From assembly GCA_016192455.1 (NCBI GenBank), contig JACPUC010000011.1, positions 124,001 through 188,000 of the forward strand: a stretch of DNA of 64,000 bases, written 5' to 3'. Every line of letters begins with the position of its first letter. The first letter of the stretch is position 1. This document shows positions 44,865-54,000 of this stretch, piece after piece. Below the pieces are notes generated by a model. That model was not told the DNA's origin and did no database searches. It saw only the letters and a program-made list of their open reading frames with translations. The position numbers and the translations under genes were made by a program. The stretch comes from Candidatus Tectimicrobiota bacterium (GTDB lineage: Bacteria; JACPUC01).

Positions 44865-45643
44865 GAAGCAAGGGGAGAAGGGGAAGGTTGAGGAGGAAAG
44901 AAGGGGAAAAGCTGGGGGATCATTGATCCCCTGCAAATGGATCCAGCAACAGCTCGACCTTAGCCTAGAAGTCTCGACAGGGCAAGGGGGTACGCAAGTA
45001 TCCCCTTGTTTCGTAAGGAGAAGGGCAGATAAGCGCGGTTGGAGAGCCTATGCTGGAGGGAGATAAGCGGAGGTGCGAAGAGCAGCGGGTGGTGGAAAAA
45101 ACCAGCTCAGAATCTCGCACACCACAGGGAAGTACAAAGCGGATCCCGTGGTCTGGTCTTTGGCATCACGAAGACATTCTCCGGAAAGCATCATGTCCAC
45201 CAATCCGGGTCACCCACGCCCACAACTGAATGAAACTGCTGCGCGATAGGGCACGAAGGATGAGCACGCGCTCGGCGCGAATTTAACGAGGCGCGTGATG
45301 ATCTTCTCCGGGGGAGGTCGCTGGTGCGCAGATCCTTGGCCTCCTTCTTGGTGCGGCGGAGCGCTTCTGGGCGGCGATGGACTCCCTGTCGATTCGTCGC
45401 CGTATGGCGCGTTCCCGCGCTGCTCCAATGCCTCTCAGCCCCTACGCTGCTCCGAAGCGCCGGCCTTTGGTTGAGTTTTCGATGCGTACTTCCACCGCTG
45501 GCCTTGCAGCTTGCCACGAGCCCGAGCCCCACCTGCGGGGAGGACGGGGATCACACGTTCCCCTCGCACCGCCGGCAGGTGAGAGGTGAGGATGTCATGG
45601 TGTAGAGTCGTGGAGAAAGGGAGGAGGGAGGGAGATGGAGGGG
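44865..45643. other. gene-poor region with palindromes
   Basis: No recognised gene on either strand. 44915-44931 is a GATC-centred palindrome (GGGGATC, ATT, GATCCCC). 44993-45008 has CAAGGGG/CCCCTTG arms followed by TTTCG, possibly the hydratase terminator. The rest (45010-45643) has only short frames without family character. Confidence 0.5.
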
Positions 45644-46045
45644 TCAGGAAGCGGAGGGGGGCGACGAGTGATGTGGCGCGGTGCCCGTGGCGGATGGTAA
45701 CCCTCGGCGCCGCGCGGGATACCAAACCATGCTTATGCCTGCTGTACGATCAGGAACCGAAGGCCAGGGGGAGAATGCCTCAGTACTCAGGGAGGTCTTC
45801 GAGGCGGGACTCTTGAGGCGGAGCAGGTTTGCTCGTGAGGTGCTTCCCAAGCGCCCATCGCGGTTCACGCAGATGGAGGTGCGCTGGCCGCGGCGCAGCG
45901 GCACAAAGTAGACGTGGCGCCCGGACTCGATGTCGCGCATCACCTCCTCCTTGCCGCGCGGCGACCACGACGCTCCGGGTTGACAGAGAGCGACGATCTG
46001 CCCTTCTCGGTTCTTTTGAATCCTCGTCACGGCGCGTTCAGCCAT
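45644..46045 (-). CDS. DUF3892-domain protein with altered C-terminus
   Basis: 133 codons. The first 75 residues match the small DUF3892 family: MAERAVTRIQKNREGQIVALCQPGASWSPRGKEEVMRDIESGRHVYFVPLRRGQRTSI. The family normally ends near 90 residues with a motif like RTxxDSTTxNNLxDLPxC. Here the corresponding part reads RDGRLGSTSRANLLRLKSPASK, with an extra 45-residue low-complexity tail, suggesting a small indel or frameshift near the end. The start ATG 46045 follows GGAGGAA; the frame stays open upstream without family sequence. Function of the family is unknown. It lies alone in a gene-poor stretch. Confidence 0.7.
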   Translation of the reverse strand: MAERAVTRIQKNREGQIVALCQPGASWSPRGKEEVMRDIESGRHVYFVPLRRGQRTSICVNRDGRLGSTSRANLLRLKSPASKTSLSTEAFSPWPSVPDRTAGISMVWYPARRRGLPSATGTAPHHSSPPSAS

Positions 46046-46109
46046 CGGACTTCCTCCGCCTGAACACGTGCGAGCTTCGAGGCACAAGGTGATTGACGGC
46101 TTTCTCTCC

Positions 46110-46391
46110 TCAGAGGAATCGACTGCGCTGCTTCTTGACCTTCCATCTGCCCGCCGTGGCGGCGCAGCTCCGTTTGCAGGCCTTGCGCTGCAGCCAGAGC
46201 GTACACGCTGCAACCCGGAGGCGGGGCTTACGGCCGAGGGCGGACGAAATCGCAGCTCTGCGAGCATCGATGCGCATGGTGACCGGCTCCTGGAACTCCT
46301 GGTAGCGCAGCCACTTCCTCGTCATGGGCACGGTGACCCACAAGCCGAGGAGGACGAAGAACCCAACGAAGCCGCTGACCAGCATGACCAT
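46110..46391 (-). CDS. small membrane protein with basic tail (hypothetical)
   Basis: 93 residues: one N-terminal transmembrane helix (MVMLVSGFVGFFVLLGLWVTVPM) followed by an Arg/Lys/Cys-rich tail. A GAGG lies about seven bases before the ATG. It is just upstream of the DUF3892 gene on the same strand and could be cotranscribed. No family is recognised; the basic tail may be non-native frame, so this is tentative. Confidence 0.4.
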   Translation of the reverse strand: MVMLVSGFVGFFVLLGLWVTVPMTRKWLRYQEFQEPVTMRIDARRAAISSALGRKPRLRVAACTLWLQRKACKRSCAATAGRWKVKKQRSRFL

Positions 46392-46617
46392 GGTTCGCCT
46401 CGCAGGCTGCGCGTGGACTCGGCAATGCTGGTGAGGAAGCGGGGAGGAGCGTGGCGCGGCCGGAGGGCGGTCAAGGAGTGAATGAGACCGGACCCGTCAG
46501 GCGCTGCCTGGAACTCTGCACGAGCCGGTACCTGCGAAGGACTCGAAGAATCTGCCTGTCGCTCGGTTTTCTGTCGGCCGGCGGCGCGTAAGGTGGCGGA
46601 GTCCCACTGAAACCTGG
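46392..46617. other. gap downstream of the surface operon
   Basis: 226 bases, no gene; transcription from the upstream surface operon would run into it. No clear terminator hairpin with a T run is seen. Confidence 0.35.
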
Positions 46618-49600
46618 TTAGAAGATTCTCGCCGCGGTGCCGGCCAGGACGGCGGTGCTGAGGACGGTGGTGGTGAGGTCGCGCAAGTCGCCGAAGTTGA
46701 AGCGCTTCAGGTCGAGCTTCTCGGGCACGACGATGGTGTCGCCGGGCTGGACGTCCGCCGAGGCCACATCGGTGGCGAACCAGCGCGACGCCTGTGAGAA
46801 GCCCGGCGCATAGACCGACCCATCGGCCCGCACGATGAACAGTTTTGACTTGTTCGCCTTCTCGGTGTAGCCGCCGACTTTCTCCAGGTAGTAGCCCGCG
46901 TCCTGATCGGGGGTGTGGAGGATGGTGGCGGGGTTGAGGACCTCGCCGATAAGCGTCACCGTTTTCGGGATGCGGGGCACGAGGAGACGGTCGCCGTCCT
47001 CCAGCATCAGGTCGAACTTCGATTTCTTCAGGCCCTCTTGCGGATTCAGGGTGATGACGACGCGCCCGGCGGCCTTGATGGAGCGCAGGGTGCTCGCCAG
47101 GCGTTGGCGGGTCTCCAGGGCCGCCTTGCGCTTGCCCTCATCCTTCTGATTTTGGCTCGCTTCCTCCGCCGACAGCCGCAGCGCCTCGCGCTCTTGCAGC
47201 TTCAGCATCTCCTCGATGCGCTGCTGCTCCATCTCCCGCACCCTGGCGCGGGTGAAGACGGACCCCGGCAGGTAGGCATCGGCGGTGAAGCCGCCGGCCC
47301 GCTCGACGAGGTCGCTGATGCGATCCGACTTCGTCAAGGCATAGACGCCGGGGAAGCGCACCTCGCCCTCGACCGTCACCGTCTTCTCGGTGCCGAAATC
47401 GGGGATGATCCGCACCATCAGCACATCGAGGTGGCGCAACGGCAGGTTGTGCGCCGGCTCGCCTTCCAGCGCCTTGGCCAGGTTGATGGTGACGCGCGTC
47501 GCCTCCATCCCTTCCGGCTGCACCGCGCGCCGCGTGATCTCCGCTTCCGGCAGGTAAGCATAGGGGCTCAACCCCTTGGCGCGGAAGATGAGGTCGCGCA
47601 CCGTCATGTTCCCGGCCAGGGGGTAGACGCCCGGCTCGCGCACCTCGCCGGTTACCTTGACGGCCTTGGCGAACTCCGTCTCCTCAACGGAGTGGATGAC
47701 GAGGCGGTCCTGCTCCTCCAGCGCCGGGTTCTCCTTTTCGTCCCCCTGCAACCCTTTCCGCAGGTTGAAGCGGATATAGCTCAGGCCATGGTCGTCGCCG
47801 CGCCGCAGGAGCTCCGCTTCGTCGAGGTAGGCGGTGCGCGTCAGGTTGCCGGCGCGTTTGATCAGCTCCGTGACGCGCATGCCGGGGAGGAGCTCATAGA
47901 ACCCCGGACGCCGCACCTCCCCTTCGATCCCCACCTTGGGGAGGTCCTGGAACTCCTGGGCGGCGAAGATGCGCACCTGGTCCCCCGGCTGCAGGGGCAG
48001 GTTCGCCTCCTTGCCATGGCCGTTGGCCGAGAAGATCTCGGCGGGCTGGAAGGAGAGGATGGTGCGCGCCCGGGCAGGTCCGGCCTGGCGGATGATCTCG
48101 GCGTAGTCCAGGTAGGGCTCGGGCTTCAACACCTCGGCGGACGGGATGAGGTCGCGCAGGCGCATGCCCTCCTGGAACTGATACTCGCCGGGCCGGTAGA
48201 TGTGCCCCGCAAGGGAGACGGAGTTCCGCCTCTCCGGCAGGATGCTGAAAATCTGCACGAAATCGCCGTCCGCCACCTCGTACTCCCTTGCTTCCTTGCT
48301 CCCCTGCTGGCCGTCGAGGTCCACCTCGGTGAGGAAGCGGCGCTTGTGCGCCTCGATGCGTTCGATCTTCACCTTCGCCAGGTAGCCGAGCGCCGTCACG
48401 CCCCCCGACAGGTCGAGGGCCTCCGCCAGCGTCAGGCTGCCGGGAAACTCATAGATGCCGGGGCGCTTGACGTTCCCCGCCACCCCCACGACGTGCCCGA
48501 TGAGCGGCACGAAGAGGGTGTCCCCGGAACGCAGCGGCTCATCCAGTGTCTTGTCGCCGGTGAGGAGGAATCGGTACAGGTCGATGGTCTGCACCACCTT
48601 GCCGTTGCGCAGCAAGCGGATGCGGCGCAGGCTGCCGCGCTTCGTCGGCCCGCCGGAGAGGAAGAGGGCATGGAACGCCGTCGCGTTCGCCTCGAGCGAA
48701 TAGGTCCCCGGCGCCTCCACCTCGCCGACCACGAAGACCTGGATGGAGCGCAGCCGCTTCGGCACGATGTTCAGGTTGAAGTTCGAGTAGTAGCGCTGCA
48801 GGCGCTGGTTCACATACTGCCCCAACTGCTCGAAGCGCAGCCCGGCCACCGGCAGCAGCCCCACTTTGGGAAGGAAGAACGAACCCGTCTGGTCCACCGC
48901 TACCTCGAAGCTCTCGTTGAGGTTCCCCCAGGTATCGATGCGGTAGACATCGCCGGGCCCGACGAGATGATCATCACGCACGGGGAGGTCCCTGGAGGAC
49001 TGGAACGGGTCGCGGCCAGCGGCGAAGAGATCGTAGCCAAACTGCCGGATGGCGCCGATCTCGTTGGGGTCCTGGGCGGTGGCGAACATGCGCTCGACGG
49101 CCGAGCGCGCGTCGCGCCGGGCGGCGGCCGCAGCGCCCCCGCGTCCCCGCTCCGGCTCCAGCGCCCCTGGCTCGGCGAGAGGCTGCCGCGTCCCGCCGGC
49201 TCTGGAAGGTCCTGCCGCGAAGGGAGTCTCCCCGCCGCCGTCAAGTCCCCCCGCCGGCGGCATCACGGGCTGCGCCGCTCCATCCGGGCCGGCGAGGTCC
49301 ACCTTCATGGCGCCGTCTTCTCGCCGCCGCAGCTCCTCCGGAATGCGCGCCCCCTCCCGCTGCGGCGCCAGCCGTTGGCTTCCTCGCACCTCGCCCGCCG
49401 TCAGGCCCGGCAAGGCGCCCGGCGTCGGGACCTTTTCCTGCTGCTCCATGAACCAGCGGCTCGACGGCAGCTCGCGGCGGAACGGCGCCTCCTCGCCGCG
49501 CTCCGGCTCGGACGAGCCATTGGGCGGCTCCTGCCGGACGGGCGCGCACTCCAGCCGCAAGGCCTGGACGCCGGGCGAGGCGACCGGCGAGCAGCGCATC

Positions 49601-49860
49601 CTGACCGGGTTTCCGTCCGCGCCCTGGCGCGTGATGACGAAGGACTCGCCGCGCCGCGCGTCGCCGGAGAGGGGCTGCTGGGCCTCGCCCGCTCGGCCGG
49701 CGAGCGCCACCACGATCACCGCAAGGAGGAACAGCCGGCGGCTCCCCGCCACGGCCCCCAGGCGGGGCGCCCGTTCGCCTCGCCGCCGCGGCGGCCACAG
49801 CGTGGCGCCGGGTGTCGCTCGTTCCTCTTGTGTGTGCCACAGGTTCAACTGCCTGTTCAT
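46618..49860 (-). CDS. polysaccharide export protein, Wza-like with seven SLBB repeats
   Basis: 1080-residue envelope protein. A signal segment (LFLLAVIVVALAG, ending near GEAQQ) follows a long basic N-terminus. Residues 65-290 are a low-complexity Pro/Gly/Glu-rich linker. The Poly_export domain begins near 298 (DHLVGPGDVYRIDTWGNLNESFEVAVDQTGSFFLPKVG). Seven SLBB-like repeats follow, each of the form GEV-x2-PG-x-Y: VGEVEAPGTY, AGNVKRPGIY, AGHIYRPGEY, EGEVRRPGFY, TGEVREPGVY, EGEVRFPGVY and IGEVLNPATI. A charged coiled-coil segment (REMEQQRIEEMLKLQEREALRLSAEE) sits before the last repeat. Wza has two such repeats, so this is an expanded secretin-like channel for exopolysaccharide. No lipobox is seen. 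Last gene of the surface operon. Confidence 0.92.
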   Translation of the reverse strand: MNRQLNLWHTQEERATPGATLWPPRRRGERAPRLGAVAGSRRLFLLAVIVVALAGRAGEAQQPLSGDARRGESFVITRQGADGNPVRMRCSPVASPGVQALRLECAPVRQEPPNGSSEPERGEEAPFRRELPSSRWFMEQQEKVPTPGALPGLTAGEVRGSQRLAPQREGARIPEELRRREDGAMKVDLAGPDGAAQPVMPPAGGLDGGGETPFAAGPSRAGGTRQPLAEPGALEPERGRGGAAAAARRDARSAVERMFATAQDPNEIGAIRQFGYDLFAAGRDPFQSSRDLPVRDDHLVGPGDVYRIDTWGNLNESFEVAVDQTGSFFLPKVGLLPVAGLRFEQLGQYVNQRLQRYYSNFNLNIVPKRLRSIQVFVVGEVEAPGTYSLEANATAFHALFLSGGPTKRGSLRRIRLLRNGKVVQTIDLYRFLLTGDKTLDEPLRSGDTLFVPLIGHVVGVAGNVKRPGIYEFPGSLTLAEALDLSGGVTALGYLAKVKIERIEAHKRRFLTEVDLDGQQGSKEAREYEVADGDFVQIFSILPERRNSVSLAGHIYRPGEYQFQEGMRLRDLIPSAEVLKPEPYLDYAEIIRQAGPARARTILSFQPAEIFSANGHGKEANLPLQPGDQVRIFAAQEFQDLPKVGIEGEVRRPGFYELLPGMRVTELIKRAGNLTRTAYLDEAELLRRGDDHGLSYIRFNLRKGLQGDEKENPALEEQDRLVIHSVEETEFAKAVKVTGEVREPGVYPLAGNMTVRDLIFRAKGLSPYAYLPEAEITRRAVQPEGMEATRVTINLAKALEGEPAHNLPLRHLDVLMVRIIPDFGTEKTVTVEGEVRFPGVYALTKSDRISDLVERAGGFTADAYLPGSVFTRARVREMEQQRIEEMLKLQEREALRLSAEEASQNQKDEGKRKAALETRQRLASTLRSIKAAGRVVITLNPQEGLKKSKFDLMLEDGDRLLVPRIPKTVTLIGEVLNPATILHTPDQDAGYYLEKVGGYTEKANKSKLFIVRADGSVYAPGFSQASRWFATDVASADVQPGDTIVVPEKLDLKRFNFGDLRDLTTTVLSTAVLAGTAARIF

Positions 49861-49992
49861 CGCCGGATACCCCGTCTTTGAAAGGAAAACTCCGCGCGGC
49901 GCCCCACGCCGGTCACTTTCATGGCGCGGCGCCCGGCGTGCTGGCGGCGTCGCCGCGCCTCAGGCGCAGCGGGCCTCGCTGTCCCTCTGGCC

Positions 49993-51000
49993 TTACTTCC
50001 AGCCCGGGAAACTGAAGCGATAGTTGATCCCCACCCCAACGTAGCCGAAGCGCGCCAAGGTCCCCGGGCTGAACTGCTCGGCGAGGATGTTCAGGTGCGG
50101 CACCTCTCCCGCCAGACCGTTGGCAAAGAACGCCCCGAAGAGCTGCAGGGAGACGTTCGGATGCAGGAAGTAGACGACCCTGGCCTCCAGAACGGTGTTC
50201 GAGTCGGTCTCGGGGACGTTGATCCGGCGGAAGCGGACGTTGGGGCCGAAGATGTTCAGCTCCATCCCGCCGTGCCGCGTGATGAACAGGCGGCGGATGC
50301 CCCCCGCCAGCACCAGGTTCTCGGTGACCTGAAACTCCAGGTTCGTGCCGACGGTCCAGGTGTGCTGGCTTTCGCCGAGGACGGTGGTCGAGGCCCAGGA
50401 GAGCAGCGGATGCACGGCGAACCAGGAGGACCAGCGCCGCGAGCTGAGCCAGGAGAGCTGGTAAGTCTCATCCCCGAACGCCTGCCGGATGCGCGCGCGG
50501 GTCTGGGGCAGCAGGATGACCGTGAGATCGCTCGTGCGGTTGCGCAAGTAGTCGAAGCCGAGGGTGAAGGCGGGCAGCTCCTCCGTCTCCGGCCGCAGGT
50601 TGAAGCGCAGCCCGAGCCGCCGCCGATCAACCTGCGCGCCGTCCGGCAGGCGCGGCGAGATGTCGTACTGCTGCTCCTCCAGCCAGCCCCCGAGGGTGAG
50701 GCGCTCGAAGAGGCCGGCATTGACCCCGAAGCGGAAGGCGCTGAACGTATCCTCCGTCTGCTCCACGACGTTGAAGACGTCGACGGTTTTGTTGGCGAAG
50801 CGCGCGTCGCCCCACAGCTCGACGAGGCCGCGGTCCAGGGTGTACCCCATCGGCAGGTCGAGCAGCATGCGGTTGCCGGCGGCGTGCCCTGGAGTGGGAG
50901 CATTGAGAAGGAGGGAGAGCACGACCAGGAGCCGGACCGGCCGGCGCAGGAGGATGGCGAAGATTTTGCCCAAGGTCAGATTCAGGTGTTGGAGAAGCAT
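49993..51000 (-). CDS. outer-membrane beta-barrel protein
   Basis: 335-residue exported protein. A signal peptide (IFAILLRRPVRLLVVLSLLLNAPTPGHAA) precedes alternating hydrophobic/polar strands typical of a beta barrel: ERLTLGGWLEEQQYDIS, RRRLGLRFNLRPETEELPAFTLGFDYLRN, TWTVGTNLEFQVTENLVLAGGIRRLFI, NTVLEARVVYFLHPNVSLQLFGAFFA, and a C-terminal FGYVGVGINYRFSFPGWK. The aromatic-rich last strand fits Bam-dependent barrels. ATG 51000 is the first start that leads directly into the signal peptide. It lies 44 bp after the giant surface-protein gene and 130 bp before the exporter gene on one strand, so it may be a companion porin or assembly barrel for that system. No named family is recognised. Confidence 0.8.
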   Translation of the reverse strand: MLLQHLNLTLGKIFAILLRRPVRLLVVLSLLLNAPTPGHAAGNRMLLDLPMGYTLDRGLVELWGDARFANKTVDVFNVVEQTEDTFSAFRFGVNAGLFERLTLGGWLEEQQYDISPRLPDGAQVDRRRLGLRFNLRPETEELPAFTLGFDYLRNRTSDLTVILLPQTRARIRQAFGDETYQLSWLSSRRWSSWFAVHPLLSWASTTVLGESQHTWTVGTNLEFQVTENLVLAGGIRRLFITRHGGMELNIFGPNVRFRRINVPETDSNTVLEARVVYFLHPNVSLQLFGAFFANGLAGEVPHLNILAEQFSPGTLARFGYVGVGINYRFSFPGWK

Positions 51001-51043
51001 GCCGATTCGACGTTGCCAGTTCGAGCACTCAGATGCCCTTACC

Positions 51044-54000
51044 CTACGCCGGCTTCCGAAGTGGAAAATGGGAGTGAGCTGCCTGATCCTCGCTCCCCGC
51101 GAGCTGCTCAGCAGCTCGCGCAAGGGGGGTGCGCGAGGGGACAAGGTCCCCTGCGCTCGCCGTCCCCTGCGACTGGCCCGCGTCGATGCGCAGCGCCTCA
51201 CCGCCCTGCCCGTCCGGCTGCACCGAGGCGAGGGCGGTGAGGTTCGTGCTCGCCACCAAGGGTGAGGCGCTGTGCGCATCGCTGGCCGCAAACGTGGCCT
51301 GGGTGAGCATCGCCGAGCTGATCGTGGGCGTGCTGTTCAGCCCCAGCTCGACGATCGGCAGGTTCGGCGGGCTGCCGCTGCCGGGCGAGACCGCGAACGT
51401 CGTGACGCGGGTGTTCAGCTCGTTGATGTTCGCCACCCGCTCTCCGCCTCGGCCGTTGCCGTTCGCGTCAGCGGGGATGAAGAAGCGGAAGGTCACCTCG
51501 ATCAGCCCGCGCCCGATGTTGCCCGCGGCGTCCTGGAAAGCGCCGCCGTCGAGGCTGAGGCTGGCGAGGTAGAGCAGCCCTTCGCGGATGCCGCTGGCCG
51601 AGAAGTCGATCGGGAACCCCAAGGCGTCCGGGTCGATCTCGATGGTGTGCGTGTTGCGCAGGGCCGACGCGTCGCTCGTCACCTGGAGAGTCTCGCCGAG
51701 AGCGCCGTCGATCTTCAAAAAGACGCTGTTCAAGTTCAGGTTGGCGCCCTTCAGGTCGTTCCCCTGGCCGTTGAACGGCCCGCCGGCCAGGTTGATGAGG
51801 CTGATGTTCGTCGGGAACGCCTGGCGCAGGTTCGCCAGGCCGTTCAGGAGGCTGCTGGTGTTCAAGCTGCTGCCAGCGGGAGCCGCCTCGCGCACGAAGG
51901 CCACCGACACCTTGCCGAGCACCTCGCGGTTGGCGCTGCCGCCCGGAATTTCATTGGGTCGCCGCAGGCGCACCGGCTCCGAGAACGTCAGGCGGATGTT
52001 GTCGAACAGCCCGAGCGAAGAGCTCGCCTCGGAACCCAGCACCTCCACCTTCAGGAGGACCGGCGCCTGCGTATCCGCGGCAGGCGTTCCGCCACCGCCT
52101 CCACCGCCTGCGCTGCCTCCTCCGCTTCCACCGCCGCCCGAGCCGCCGCCGCCCCCGCCGCCAGCCGCACCACCACCACCGCCACCGGCCGCGCTGCCTC
52201 CTCCTCCCCCGCCCGCGGCTGCCCCGCCGCCTCCGCCGCCCGCGGTCGCAGCGCCGCCTCCGCGAGGCAGGCCGGTTTCACTGAAGAAGAGTGTGAACCG
52301 CAGCGGCTCGGAGACGTTCCCCGCCGCGTCGATGCCCTCCAGGGCGAACTCCTGCAGGTCCAGAAGGTTGAGGGCGAGGACGAAGTGGAAGACGCCATCG
52401 ACGACCGGCTGCTCGGTGACGATCTCCTGTCCACGGCGGAGGCGCACCCGCGCGCTCTCCTCCGCCTGGCCTTGGACCAGGAAGCTCACCTCTCTGCCGA
52501 TGGTGACGCCGTCCATGGGAGCGCTGAGGACCGGCGTGCGCGGCGGGGCGGTGTCGAGGCGCAGGCGCAGGGGCGCCGAGGCGGCGAGCACCTCCCCCGC
52601 CGCGCCGAGCGCCTGCACGAGGAGCGTGTTCTCCCCCTCGGCGAGCCGCTCCGAGAGGCCGAAGGTGAAGGCGCCGTTGGCGGCGGCGACCGTGGTGGCC
52701 ACCGCCGCGTCATTGACGAACAGGCGCAGGGTTGCGTTCGGCCCCGCCGTGCCCCGAATCAACGGCTGCGGCTCGGTGAGCACCTCTCCCTCAATCGGGC
52801 TGCGGATGATGGGAACAACCACCACCCGCGGCGGACGCCGCACGGTGACGCTGACGGCCTCCGAGGCGTTGCCCGCCGCGTCCCTGGCGCGGAGGGTGAT
52901 TCCCAGCTCGTCGGCGGAGGCGGGGAAGCGCGCCGCGAAGCTGAACCGCCCCTCGGCATCAGAAGAGAAGCGCTCCTGCTGCCCGGCGGACGTTTCAAGC
53001 AGGAGCGTGGCGCCGGCCTCGGTGACACCCCGCACCGTGACGTTCGTCCCCTCGCTGCGCTCCCCCTGGAGCGGCGCCTCCAGGCGCGGCGGCGCCGGAG
53101 CTGCCGTGTCGATGCGCACCGGCAGTTCGACGGAGCTGAGCGGCGCTGTGCCGGCGACGTCCCGCGGCTCGCCGGCCGCCTGCCGGACGCTCACGGTATG
53201 GAGGCCGTCCGCCAGGTCGCGCACCGGCTGCATGCGGAAGCGGCCCTCGGCGTCGCCGCGGGCGCTGTCGAGCACCACGCCGTCGATGAGGAGCTCGAGG
53301 TCCACGCCAGGCCGCGCCCGCCCGCTCACCAGGGGCCGCGCCGTGCTGAGGACCTGGCCGCTCGACGGGCTGGTGATGATGGGCGCCACGCGGCCTTCCC
53401 GATTGATGGTGATGATGACCTGACTCGACCGCGGCGACGGCGGGTTGCCGGCCTCATCGGAGGCCTGGGCGGTGATGGCGTAGGTCCCCTCCACGAGGTC
53501 CGGCGGCGCCTGCACGGCGAAGCTCCCGAAGGCGTTCGCCAGGCCTTCGAGGCGCTGGGCCTCGCCCGGCGCCTCGAGGCGCTCGAGGAAGACGACGACC
53601 CGCGCCCCCGGCTCGCCCAGCCCCGAGATGCGCATGCCTCCCTCCCGGAAGACCTGCCCTACTTCAGGGGTCAGCAGGGTCGGCGTGAGCGACTGCGTGT
53701 CGAGGATGTAGACGAGCGGCGCCGGGCCGGCGGCGGTGTTGCCCGCCCGGTCGCGCGCGCCGACAAGCAGGGTGTAGACGCCGTCGGCCGGCAGCGCCTG
53801 CAGGCGCGCGGCGAAGCGGCCCGCGCCGTCCGCCGTGCCCGCGCCGACGGCGCGGCCGTTCAGGGTGATGGTTACCGCCGCCCCCGGCTCGGCGGCGCCG
53901 GTCACCAGGGGGGCCGGTTCGCGGCTCACCGTCCGCGGCGCCGGCGCCTCGACCTCGGGCGGGATCGTGCGGCTATCCACCGTGACCTCGACAAACGCCG

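Noticed and set aside
46915-49881. 988-codon plus-strand frame opposite the SLBB exporter
   Set aside because: Antisense of the SLBB repeats, which are unmistakable on the minus strand.
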